From Cheiracanthium punctorium (lineage: Eukaryota; Arthropoda; Arachnida; Araneae; Cheiracanthiidae): 64,000 bases of DNA. The translations under genes and the position numbers were made by a program. A model generated the notes under the pieces. That model ran no database searches. It was not told where the DNA came from and saw nothing but the letters and a program-made list of their open reading frames with translations. The DNA lies in assembly GCA_038373885.1 (NCBI GenBank), contig JAWZYV010019586.1, forward strand, positions 124,001-188,000, read 5' to 3'. Below, piece by piece: positions 1-10,518 of this stretch; the first letter of the stretch is position 1; every line of letters starts with the position of its first letter.

Positions 1-404
1 TCTACTAGAAATGTAAGACACATACATGGAATGAAGCATAATATACATAATTATGTATTTGCAATTCAAAACATAAATTAATACTAGCTATAACGAAATT
101 ATGACATTTGATATAAAAAAGTAGAATAATGACCAAAAAATATAATCAAAATTTATGAAATTAATTTAAAAGCCAAGTCTTTATAACATGAGAAAGTATT
201 TTTGTAGAAAAGCATACTGACAAATTAAAAAACTAAAGGTACTCTGTGACTTCTGAAAAACTAACCCACTTATAAAACTTTTAATTAATTAAATATTTAG
301 CGTAAATATTCTTTATAATAATACCAAAAACTGTGATGAAACAACAGTAAAATATATTTAAATTAAAGAGTTTTAACTGCTTTAAAGTTCATTGATTTAG
401 AATG

Positions 405-1690
405 TAAGGGACTCATTGGAATCAATTTCAGAGCCAGTATTTCTAAAACAATATCACCCTTTTCAGTGACATAATAATGCTAACATTAAGAAGTTACATC
501 ATCAAAAATCTATTACATTATATTATCCACCCCATGTATAAAAATATTAAACTTATTTGCTTGAATAAAAATACTTCAAACACATACCGGATGATTCAAA
601 ATAGATGTTAAGGAGATTATCCTTTAAACCTTAAGTGATCGAAACATACTTTCAATGAGAAAAATTCGTCAAATTAAGAGTACTATTCAGATATGGCAAT
701 TTTTTTACTAGGGGCTGTATACACATTAAAATCAGAAATTTAAATTTTATACGCTCCCACCTTTCCTATCTCTTACATTTAGAAAATTGTTATTCTTTAT
801 CCAAGAGAATTAATTAAAAAATTCCATGACTCTAAGTGAAATAGCCAGCGAGAAATTTAATGTTAAAAATGAAGATTTGTACCACTACATATTGCGATTT
901 GATCCGTATTGCGTGATGAAATTAACGATAATTTAGTCTTTTAGAGGAGTCATTCACTAATTACGTGGCTCTTCTAGAGAAGGAATTTTAAAGTGTAAAA
1001 TAGAACAAATTATGGTGTGGCTTACTATGGAGTGGTAACTTTTACTAGAAACTGCCAAACTTGTGTTATAGGAAAATTGTAGCTAAATTAGGATTTGAGA
1101 AGTCAACTCTGCCTGTCAAGTAGCTATTAACGCAAATTAACGTCATTTGAAAGGTAATTACATGTTTCTCACTTTTGATACATCCCGTTAGTGTTTGGCG
1201 ACAAATGCCAAAATTTTCAAATTGCAATATTTCGGAAACTATTCCACTCAGAGACATGGGATTTTTGAACATACCTTCTTAGACACAGACCAGCATTTTT
1301 CAAAATATAAGTGATAGGAAAGAAGGAACCGTATAAAAATTAAATTTTGTATTTTAATATGTATACAGACCCCAGTAAAAGAGCCATTTCTGAATCTTCA
1401 TTTGATGACCTTTTTTTAAATAAAAGTGTGTTTCGATCACATACGGTTTAAAAGATAAATGCTTTAACATCTATTTTGAATCACCTGGTATACTCTTCGC
1501 ATCACTACTAAGAGACATTTTGCAATTAATTTCAGAACCAGTACTTATAAACACCATCACCATTTTTAATGATATAATAATCGTCTCGTATCATCAAATA
1601 TCACAAATATAAACATAGAAAACTTTTGTGTTAGCAAAGTACTTCAAGCACATACAATCTTCGTACCACTACTATGAGATATATTTTCTA
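405..1690. repeat. About 190-bp tandem duplication split by the TA element
   Basis: Sequence at 420-586 plus 1491-1525 (TTTCAGAGCCAGTATTTCTA, TACTTCAAACACATA, CATCACTACTAAGAGA) aligns with 1526-1690 (TTTCAGAACCAGTACTTATA, TACTTCAAGCACATA, CCACTACTATGAGA). Confidence 0.6.
587..1488. mobile_element. TA-target element with about 230-bp inverted ends
   Basis: The ends read CCGGATGATTCAAAATAG and, inverted, CCAGGTGATTCAAAATAG, and stay similar for roughly 230 bp inward (GATCGAAACA, TGTATACA-ATTAAAA). TA flanks both sides (585-586, 1489-1490). Removing the element and one TA restores CACATACTCTTCGC, matching the neighbouring tandem copy CACATACAATCTTCG at about 1650. There is no coding potential. 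Confidence 0.8.
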
Positions 1691-2295
1691 TTGTTTGGCA
1701 TTTTCTCATAGATTTTCAAATATTTAAAGTGTTTGAATGTTGTGTTGTGTTATTGCGAAGCTACGCAAGGGCTGTCTACCAAAGATGGGGGGGGGTTGCC
1801 TTGGTCATAGGACTTTTTGAGGGGTTCTATGGCGTATTCACATTAAAGTGCTTTACAATAAGATCATTTGCAGTAAACTCATAAAATACAGCTAATTTGC
1901 TGTCAAGGGCATGAAACTGTAACAAGATTACTTGTGAATGACAAAATAATAACAGTTAAAAAACGACTGAATCGCGTAATTTTAGTAGCACTGAAAATGA
2001 ATATTAGGGCCGAATTCCGACAAAGTAATTTACTGAACCATGGAAACAAAAAAGCAATAATCACTCATATATAAACTGGTGATTATCTAAAACGTTTAAA
2101 AGAGTATAAAAAATATTCTGGAGAGTATAGGACTGTTTTTGCCACAATCATTTAGATCATAAGAATAACAGCAATTTTCCTTTTAATCTTGACATTCAAA
2201 CATTTTAAGTGACCTTCGCTCATGTGTTTTTCTATAGATGCATACAACGCCTCTAAAAATCTTAGTTGTGTAGAACGGTTGTAAAAAATGTTTTG
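1691..2295. other. No gene seen
   Basis: AT-rich sequence with one G9 tract (1787-1795). No coding, RNA or repeat structure recognised. Confidence 0.6.
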
Positions 2296-2299
2296 TTAA

Positions 2300-2729
2300 C
2301 CCTTTAACGCGCAGTGTTCCCTCTCTGGGAACACTAAACTCTGAGATTTGACTGTTGCCAGTCACGAAGAATAGATTTGATTTCTATAAAAATAGTTGCG
2401 GGTGACATAGCTCCACGAGAATCCTTTACTTTTTAACACGTCATTTCCCGTCAAAAAATTGACACGATTATTTTTAACAGCACTGGCATCTGCTGAAAAA
2501 TGGAAGAATGCGAGAACAGCTGGATAGATTGCCCAATGCTAAGAAGGGCAACCGTTGCCATCGCTCGACTTAACTACCAGCAACAGCCAGCTGCCGTCAA
2601 AAAAGGGTCTCTAGTTCTGTGGCACGCGATGAACGTTTCGATCGTCCGCCATCTTGCTGGTAGTTAAGTCGAGCGATGGCAACGGCTGCCCTTTTTTTCA
2701 GCATTGGGAAAGGGTAGCGCCTCAAAGGG
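2300..2729. mobile_element. TTAA-target miniature element, CCCTTTAACGCGC family, copy 1
   Basis: Flanked by TTAA on both sides (2296-2299, 2730-2733), with ends CCCTTTAACGCGC and inverted CCCTTTGAGGCGC, as in piggyBac-type elements. An internal inverted pair (GCCATCGCTCGACTTAACTA and its complement) forms a large stem. It is 430 bp with no transposase. Confidence 0.85.
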
Positions 2730-2733
2730 TTAA

Positions 2734-3571
2734 TGGAATGTTTAGGAAAATTTGGTACTTACGCATTGTACCTCAATTTTTTCGCAAATATTTCAATCAA
2801 TCTGTAAGATTAAGCACTAATAACGTAAAAAATTACGCAAATTTCCTTTTACTAGAATTGATAAACTTACTTTATAATGTTAGATAGCCATTTACATATT
2901 TAATACATCATCAATTTTTAATTTTGCCATCTATGATTGATTTGACCGCCAAAAAGAGTAAAGTCAATTTGGTGAGATCGACGGAATAATACATAAGTAC
3001 CGTAAATTTCAACAAAGTTTTTTTTCAAATGAAAATTGAAATGAATTAATGCAATTTACACCCATTCTCTTAAAAAGCAAATAAATCCCATTATGAAAAT
3101 ATGAAAAGCCATGCCTAAATATGTCTGGATATGTGCCTACTTCTAAATCTGTTTTAGATTTAATCATTTTGAAAATAATGGAGATGTTTTGTGAGAATCT
3201 AAATTTAGGCATTTTAGCATCGATTAACAAATGAACGAAACATGGTTTCCTATAACGTAGGAAGCAGTTTCTTTATTAAATTTAGGGTGAAGCTTTAAAA
3301 GATTGAATTCTATATTTTTGCCTGAAGATTTAGATGTTTACACGAAAAGCATATTTGAATTTCAAAACAATAGATAATGCAAAAGAACTATGTATCGGAA
3401 TACAGAAAACTGTCTGTTTGTATCTATAATGGCTTCTTTGACATGAAATAATAAATTCATCTAAATGCTTTATAAAAGTCGTTTCACAGTAACTTTTCAA
3501 AGAGATCCGAATTATAAAAATATATTTTATTTCGATAAACTTTCAGAGCTTTCCTTTTCAAATACTACTTT
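2734..3571. other. No gene seen
   Basis: AT-rich, with only short unsupported open frames. Confidence 0.6.
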
Positions 3572-3637
3572 CCAAGCATGTACCATACCTGTACCAAGCA
3601 TGTACCATACATATACCAAGCATGTACCAATACTTGT
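3572..3637. repeat. 22-bp minisatellite, three units
   Basis: CCAAGCATGTACCATACCTG and its variants repeat at 3572, 3594 and 3616. Confidence 0.85.
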
Positions 3638-3717
3638 AGGTAAAGTATTGTAGCCATGAAAAAATTCGACTTGAGATTTTGGTGTATTTCCACGTTTTAA
3701 GGTCTCCTGAATTCATT

Positions 3718-4450
3718 TATACAATTTGTACGAAATGTATGTATGTATGTATGGTAGTGTGTGTGAACACGGTAGTTCCTAAAAGGTGCACTTAATTGTG
3801 ATCAAATTTGGTACATATGTTACAAATCAACTTCGCATGTCCGGTATTGATTTTGGTGGGTATAGAATTTATAGTTTTTTTTTTACGGGGCTAAGAAAAG
3901 ATTTCTTTTACTTTATGGCCTATGGTCGGAAATTCTTGAAATTGCGCTAGCGCTTAAACAGTACATTCGATTGAGCACAAATTCGACATGTATATGAAAG
4001 GCCATAGTTACGTGATCTGCATATATTTTTGTGTGTGAAGTTGATTGTTTGTTCACCGTGCAAAAAATAATTCTTATACATTACAGCCTGTGGACGCAAC
4101 CTATAGCTTTTTGACATGGCAACAAATGAATGTTCCTTTACAATATGGCCTATGGACGGGAATTCCTGAAAATATGCTAGTGTCTACAGGGTGCATTCGA
4201 TTGAGCTCAACTTGGGTATGTATATTATAGGTTACAGTCTCATGACCTGCACAGATTTCGGTGTTTGTAGATCTGAAAGCTTGTTCATTGGCTGGCATAA
4301 AGTAATTCTTGTATATTACTGCCAAAGGACACAAATCAAGTGAGCTAGTGTCAAAATGGTGCATTCGATTAACATCAAATTAGGTACGTATGCTATAGGT
4401 CACTATTTTGCATACTGCATAAATTTTAGCGAGTGTAAGAAATTTTTTTA
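3718..4450. repeat. Degenerate tandem block with AAATTTGGTAC-type units
   Basis: Three degraded units share GCTAGYG, TGCATTCGATTGAGC-CAA, GGTATGTATAT and TCAYGACCTGCA at about 3946, 4177 and 4343. The start has (GTAT)n and ATCAAATTTGGTACAT, reminiscent of the Helitron-like 5' end at 53.9 kb. Short open frames here are not genes. Confidence 0.45.
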
Positions 4451-5413
4451 CAAGGGATACAAAAAAGTGTTCTTACACTTGCAGTCTATACACTCGATTC
4501 ATTATAAATGCACTAATACCTTAGCACTAGATCCAATTCAGCTAAGTGAAATTTATTTATACACTTGGTAAATATCAAATGATCCGAAAGTCGAGTGGAG
4601 TCACTCCAGATTCTTTTATTTGCATCGAGAAAACCGCAAATGAAAAGAAAGTTTTCCTCATAAACTATTACATGCATAATCACAAAAATATAAAAATTAA
4701 TTGATCATTAATTTTTATACTTTGTCGCTGATGTACATGTGCAGTTTGATAAAATAATTCATCTCTCTTTTAATATATGAAAAGATAACAGTGATTAAAA
4801 ATTAAAGCACTTCATAATATTTTAGTTACATCGTTAGTGTGAAATTTATAGTCTCATTTGAATCGAAAAATTTCGCACTTATTTTAAGCGTTCTACCTTT
4901 ACTAAGGCGATATTATATACTCACAAAGAGATACAGCATACGATTTAAATGAGTATGCGTTGCGATATTACACGTTCGATGTTTATAGAGGTAATGTATG
5001 CAGCTTCAATTTACCAATGTGTGCATCAATGTAGTATAGCGTAATTTTATATATATTCAAACTGTTACATAAAATAACACCACTAGACTATTCTAAGCAT
5101 ACGCCCTAATAAAAATGTTGAAATAAATTTAAGAAAAATCAGAAATGTTCTTATTTCTTTATCTTAAAAGTGAATCTGTAATTCGATCCTCAGTTCCACT
5201 CACGAGAAGATAGATATAAAAAACTGAGGGGTAACTATAATATCCGAAACAAACAAAAAAATATGTTACTTCACGCTGACCTAATTGTTGCAAATGTTAT
5301 TGCAGTCGACAAGTAATTTCGTCTTCAGATTATTCATGCGGAAACTTGTTAAAAGGAAATGCAAAGGGGATAGCACGGAAAATTTTCATAACACTAGGCA
5401 TTTGATTTTCAGC
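4451..5413. other. No gene seen; 5' flank of His-rich gene 1
   Basis: AT-rich. It ends at the gene 1 TATA box. The CCGTAAAAATTAC block of genes 3, 4 and 7 was not found here. Confidence 0.55.
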
Positions 5414-5421
5414 TATAAATA
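5414..5421 (+). promoter_or_regulatory. TATA box of His-rich gene 1
   Basis: TATAAATA lies 96 bp before the ATG at 5510. The expected start of transcription is therefore near 5445, which would exclude the upstream in-frame ATG at 5438 from the mRNA. Confidence 0.7.
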
Positions 5422-5509
5422 CAGGCAGTAATTCATTTTGTGCTACAAGAAAGGAGTAGCAAAGATAACATCTCGTGCGTTCATTCGATCTATCAATATC
5501 AATATCATC

Positions 5510-5722
5510 ATGAAGATTATAGCTGCATTTTTAATTTTCAGCTCTTTGCTTGCTGCTCTTTTGCCGGCTGAAGGAAAGCCTAACGATGTAGATGCAAGGC
5601 ACCATCACCATCATCATGGACATCATCACCATGACCACCACCACCATGATCATCACCACCATGGTCACCACCACCATGATCATCATCACGGCCACCACCA
5701 CCATCACGGTCATCACCACTAA
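5510..5722 (+). CDS. Secreted histidine-rich peptide, array gene 1 (outlier)
   Basis: The 70-residue precursor begins with a clear signal peptide (residues 1 to about 22, MKIIAAFLIFSSLLAALLPA then EG). A short KPNDVDAR segment follows, then a 40-residue tract with 33 His broken only by Gly and Asp (pattern H6-G-H4-D-H4-D-H4-G-H4-D-H3-G-H5-G-H3). An upstream in-frame ATG at 5438 would place a basic 24-residue extension before the hydrophobic core. The start at 5510 is chosen because it gives a standard signal peptide and matches the other members. TATA lies 96 bp upstream and AATAAA 65 bp downstream, so this looks like a single-exon gene. It is the shortest normal member, has no Glu in the tract, and carries VDAR where most others have EEAR. 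Secretion is well supported. Metal binding is inferred from composition. Confidence 0.88.
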   Translation: MKIIAAFLIFSSLLAALLPAEGKPNDVDARHHHHHHGHHHHDHHHHDHHHHGHHHHDHHHGHHHHHGHHH

Positions 5723-5786
5723 AATTATTTATTTTTTGTGTGTGTGTATGTATGTATGCTTCAAAAGATATTGTTAAGCACATGCA

Positions 5787-5792
5787 AATAAA
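5787..5792 (+). terminator. Polyadenylation signal of His-rich gene 1
   Basis: AATAAA lies 65 bp after the stop codon, a spacing matched by the other array genes (roughly 58-110 bp). Confidence 0.65.
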
Positions 5793-6769
5793 TACGTTAA
5801 ATGAATGATTTGTGTTGTTTGTGATTCTTTAACTAAGTTTGAAAACAAGTAACTTATATGGGTAACTTTTAGAATATCGTAAAATGTTTTAATTGGAATT
5901 ATGAAGTGCTCAGGTGTAACTGAGTAATGCAACAGAAAACTTAAAATTGAGAGATTTTACTAAGGCAACGGTAGATTTTTATTCCAGCACATGCGATTTT
6001 GAACGGATGAAACGATAGTTTTCAGTATTAAGAATGATAAAAAGAAAGACTAGGTAGATCATTTTGATACGCACGTTAGCCCAATGAAGTGTAAAATTCA
6101 GCCCCTTTCGAACTTGACAGTAAAACTATTTAAACAATAAGATTTTATCTGTGCAAGAAAAAGTATTAAAGTAATTTGTAATTTCTCTAAAGATTACGTT
6201 AATTTTTAATTATTCTCATAAGAATTAATAATGGTAATTAAAATGAAAAGTAATATATTCTGCCAAAGATTATTTTGTAGAGTTCAGTTCATTGTGCTGT
6301 CAGTTCATTGAAATATCTTCATGATTTCAAATATAGAAGAGTTAGATGTATGTATTATATCACGCATCTGAATATTTTTTTCACACTTGTATTCTATCAA
6401 ATAATGCCTGTTAATACATTAAAAAGATTAAAAAGAACTCAACGAAGATAATAGCAATATTTATTTTTCTTCCACGGAGTTCTCAGAGAAACAAACAAGA
6501 CCGCTTTATGCACTGGTTATCATTAATTCAAGAAAATTTTCAGAAAAATTCGATTATTCAAAAAGTTAAAGAAGAATTAAATGAAACTGACCTACAGTAT
6601 CCAACAGATAGTAAGCTATAAAATAGTATGAAAAAAAATTACCTGACGGATATAATATTATAGAATTTAGCATATGTGTAAAATCAACAAATTGGATGTG
6701 CCAGTTTGGTAGAGGAAAAGTACCGTCAATATGGAATATGATCCGCGCTAGAAGCAATACAGCACCTAC
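5793..6769. other. No gene seen
   Basis: AT-rich 3' flank of gene 1 up to the Tc1 fragment. Confidence 0.6.
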
Positions 6770-7241
6770 AGCTATGTATCTGAGGCTGTCAATTATGCAG
6801 TCTATAAGTTCCATTAGAAGCGAGAGTCATTCCCTTGTAAAGATGCTAAGCTGATGTTCATGGGTTCTAGGAGGGGATTGATATCAGCTGTACGGATCCT
6901 TAAATTAACTACAGACATCCTAGATAGTATTTAGGTAATCGAGCTTGCCACTAAATGAGCTGAATTGTTTGCTGCTGTAGATAATCATCTACGATGCAAA
7001 ACCTGTGCGGTCTAGCACTGTCATCCTGAAGCACGAAATCAACACCTACTGCCCTAGCATATGTCTCAAGGATGTCCTTTCTACATGTCTGAGTATTGAC
7101 CGTTCTACGAGGAAAGGTATGGGCGTTTGTGGGTCTATCCAAAAAATTCCACCCCAAACACAGACACGACCGCTTGTGTAGCATTTTTTTCAAATATGTT
7201 TTATATGCATGTAAACGATTTCCAAGTTCTTTCCAAATCAA
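6770..7241 (-). pseudogene. Tc1-like transposase fragment, broken
   Basis: On the minus strand a 96-residue open stretch (7241-6951) contains FLDRPTNAHTFPRR and VLQDDSARPHR, the region around the second catalytic Asp of Tc1 transposases, followed by IVDDYLQQQTIQLI. After stops and frame changes, a second piece near 6845-6770 reads REW then SL and LIDCIIDSLR, matching the usual Tc1 C-terminus. The segment between these (DLxPIE with the last catalytic Glu) and the N-terminal half are not visible. It is unrelated in detail to the intact element at 56.4 kb and is clearly dead. Confidence 0.7.
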
Positions 7242-7414
7242 ACAACTCCTACTACCTGTTATGTACTAATCCAAAAAGAGAACATCTCTATATTAAATAG
7301 CCTTCTAGTGGCCATGATGAGCCTACCTCAAATATACGAGCATTTATAAGAGGGTACGTCAAACAAATCTCACAAATCCGAAGATACATGTTCCAATTAC
7401 AACAACAACAAAGG

Positions 7415-7645
7415 CCTCATCATGGCACAGTGGTTATGTCACTGGAAATGGTAGAGGGGCGAAGTGTGAACTTCCCATGTTCGCGGGTCCCATCGCGTGT
7501 CCGTCGACCTAACCGTTTGGAGCGTAAATACGGGTTGGGACCCCTTAGAAAGACCTCCAAGGTGGACATCTCTCCTTGTGTTGTCCTATTGAAGAGGATT
7601 TATAAGCGGAATTCGGGAGAAGCACACAAATCCGATATACGTGTT
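7415..7645 (+). repeat. tRNA-derived SINE, copy 1
   Basis: TGGCACAGTGGT resembles a Pol III A box and GTTCGCGGGTCCC, about 55 bp on, a B box. The body contains GGGACCCCTTAGAAAGACC, also seen at about 23.7 kb and 48.5 kb. There is no open gene despite a short open frame. Confidence 0.55.
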
Positions 7646-9012
7646 CACAACAACAAAGAAAATCTATTTTGCCCTCTTTGCCAAGGCAACGACTAAACAT
7701 CCAGATTTAAAAAGTGAATCCCTGAAATCGAACGAAAGCGAGTTATAATCAAGGCATGCAACCATATGCCATAGGACTGAACGGGAATATTCAGATATCT
7801 ATCACTATCTGTAGTCCACGGACGTTTGAAGAGTGGAAAATGAAGTTGGTTGAAATAAACAGAGGTGAAAAGATATATGAAAGAATTTCAATGACCATTC
7901 TCTGTGATCTTTTATTTAAGTCCTGTATTACACATTTTAGAGCAAACGTTGAACAATTTTTGTGCATATCATTCACGAATCATAGCAATATTAGCCCTAA
8001 AATGCATGCATTTTTTAAATAGGCTGAAAATAAAACTGTAACTTCATTTAAGCTTGCCTATGATAGGAAAAATATTTTAAAGAAATTTCAGCTATTATTT
8101 TCACAGAAAAATCACTAAAAGATCCAAATTCTAAAAATCAGAATGTACATCCTATAGCTCTCACAAAAAAGAAATTAATATAGCCTAATTCTACTTTATT
8201 TAGTATTAATACTACTATTTTCAATAGTTTTGAATTTTTATTTTCATTTAGCAATAAAATTTGCAGCAATAAAAAATTGGGGCAAAAATGTTTTCAGCGA
8301 ACTGGATGCACAAGCTATGAATTCATTCTTGTTTGCTCAACAAATAATGCTGCCATACATTTTTAAAAATTGAAAACCATTTACATAATGGTCTTATATT
8401 TCTTTTAAATACATATTTTATACAAAACTACAAAAAATATATATTGCGGAAAAATGAGAGTGTGTCAATTGGCTACATTTTCACGGGTATGCATTGTATG
8501 GTTAAAAACAAACAAGTAACTTTTTGAGGGGGCATTTTGAAATTATATTTACAGTTTTAAGAAATGGCATACTGGGAAAACTTGATGAAAAAAGCTTGTT
8601 TTTAAAGTTACTTCTGCATTACTTCTGAATTTTAAGGAGATGCCGGAATATTTTAAGATTCGCTCGGTGATTCACGGAAAACAAATTAGTGTTCAAAGGT
8701 AAGTTATCTTCACTAGCGCATCGACTTTATCTTAAAGGTAGAGCTTAAACTACCGGAACTCAGCTCCTGCACTACATTTTTTCAGAGTGACTTTTTACAT
8801 ATTAGGAAAAACCCAGCGCAGCTCATGAATATTGCGCTCTGGAGCCCACCAGTAGATTAACTCGAAGTTTCCTCCCTTTTCACACACAAACCAATTTTAG
8901 CAGATACACTAATCAGGACTCGTTTTTCCTCTAATCGATCAGACAGCCCTGAGACCAACGGATTTTAAGTCTTCTATTGTGTATTGTTTAGATTTTTTTC
9001 AGGCTTTATTAT
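7646..9012. other. No gene seen
   Basis: Unique-looking AT-rich sequence between the SINE and the 4.2-kb transposon. An 88-residue open frame at 7756-8022 shows no recognisable domain. Confidence 0.55.
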
Positions 9013-9110
9013 TAGTCTAAGAGCCAGCTTAAATCTGACAACACATTTTGTACGGTATCTGAAATTTCGTCCAGTGAGACTTCTATACCCAGTAAACAAG
9101 CAATGGGTAC

Positions 9111-9679
9111 TAGAGATGAGACGGGCTCAGCCCGAGCCCGAAAGCCCGAGCCCGAGCCCGGGCGCGAACCGGGCTCGGGCTCTGTAACTCACAATTGCGT
9201 TCGGGCTCGGGCTCGTGAAAAATTTCTATTTTATTGAACATACTCCTTGAAACAGATTTTTAAAAAACAGATTTTTAAAAAGTGATTCATATGGAAAGTA
9301 AAAGTACTTATAAAAAAAATAGCGGCACGGGTGCCTAGAAGGCGCGTGAAGCTCTTTGGGTATTTCAGAACGGCGGCTTATATTGCTTAGTTAATCATGA
9401 GATCGGACATTATTTCATAAACATAGATATAAAGAATTAGAAAGTGCATTAAAAATTTGCAAGTATATTTGTCTTCAATTTGCACAAACGGCAAAATTTA
9501 TTGTATTCTATCAAGGAATTACTTCTTTGAATTTTATTTATCTTTAACTGAAATTTCGGGCTCGGGCGGGCTCGGGCTCCGACTTAAATAATATTGCTCG
9601 GGCTCGAGCGGGCTCGGATTAAAAGTCTTCGGGCTCGGGCGGGCTCGGGCTTCAAAAAATGAGCCCGAACTCATCTCTA
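9111..9679. mobile_element. Non-autonomous hAT element with GAGCCCG arrays, copy 1
   Basis: The ends are TAGAGATGAG and CTCATCTCTA, an inverted pair. They are flanked by ATGGGTAC and ATTGGTAC, an 8-bp target duplication with one change, as expected for hAT. Both ends carry dense arrays of CGGGCTC/GAGCCCG, strikingly G+C-rich in this AT-rich DNA; the middle is AT-rich and non-coding. The insertion is in the left arm of the 4.2-kb transposon; the right arm shows the intact site. Confidence 0.88.
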
Positions 9680-9792
9680 ATTGGTACTAGCTAAGCCCGG
9701 CCGCGGTAGGTTTGGGGTCCCTCAGGTGAGTCAGGTATGAAAATTAAGTAAATTTTTAAAGTATTTTACGGCGTCTGCCGTTTTAATATGTT

Positions 9793-9870
9793 CCCTACTA
9801 GCAATTTTGCTCGGGCTACCACCGGCCACGCAGCCAGCCGATGATGGCCCGAGCAAAATTGCTAGTAGGG
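9793..9870. mobile_element. 78-bp perfect-stem hairpin insertion, copy 1
   Basis: A 24-bp perfect inverted repeat (outer end CCCTACTAGCAATTTTGCTC) surrounds a 30-bp loop with GGCCACG and GCCGATGAT. TT flanks each side. The uninterrupted right arm of the host transposon (near 13050) lacks it, so it is a discrete insertion. Confidence 0.8.
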
Positions 9871-10518
9871 TTATAATATACCTCTAGAAAAATTGAAAAA
9901 TAACTATGGCTGCTGATTTTAAAGGTTGCAACATCCTGGCAGCCACTTTCCAAAATTCGAAAAAAAAATTTTTTTAAGTATTTTACGGCGTCTGTCATTT
10001 TAATATATTATTTATTGAACTATTTTAAGCTAATATTGAAAATGGCTGACATTTTTTCCGGTTGTAACTATCCGGTTTACAGCGAAACATTACCTGCAGT
10101 CCGTGCATACGTATGTCCGTGCGTACGTATGTCAGTTGTAATTTTGTCATTCGTAAAATTTATATAACATTAAAATTATATTAGTAAATGTAAAAAATTT
10201 TATAAATATACAATTAAACGAATACATCTACTACTTTAAATGTGCATAATAAGGAAAAAAAGGTCCATTATAAGGCTGTAACAAATATAAAATTATTATA
10301 AAGATGTAAAAAAACTTAAACATTAATTAGATGTATTCATTATTCATATCAGAATATATTTATTTTTGGAAATAATCTATAATGATGAAATAATGATGAA
10401 ATATTTTATAATTAATTTTCATCTTCGGAATCATCTCTAGAAAGTGACAAGTCATATTCATCCACAAAGTCAGATTATGTAAAAATAAAATACAAATTTT
10501 TAAAAAAGGTTATGATAA

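Larger units (their letters stand above)
9013..10102 (+). repeat. Left terminal inverted repeat, interrupted by two insertions
   Basis: Inverted partner of 12815-13248. It contains the hAT element 9111-9679 and the hairpin 9793-9870. Removing these and their target duplications leaves about 433 bp. Confidence 0.85.

Noticed and set aside
5438..5509. Upstream in-frame ATG extending gene 1
   Set aside because: It lies at or before the expected transcription start and would bury the signal peptide behind a basic segment. Gene 3 has a similar discarded upstream ATG at 28818.
5531..5783. Open frames opposite and alongside His-rich gene 1 (Met/Val-rich and Asp/Gly-rich on the minus strand)
   Set aside because: CAT/CAC repeats contain no stops in other frames. 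These readings are mirrors of the His tract; only the + frame has a signal peptide, TATA and poly-A signal. The same applies to the other eight genes.
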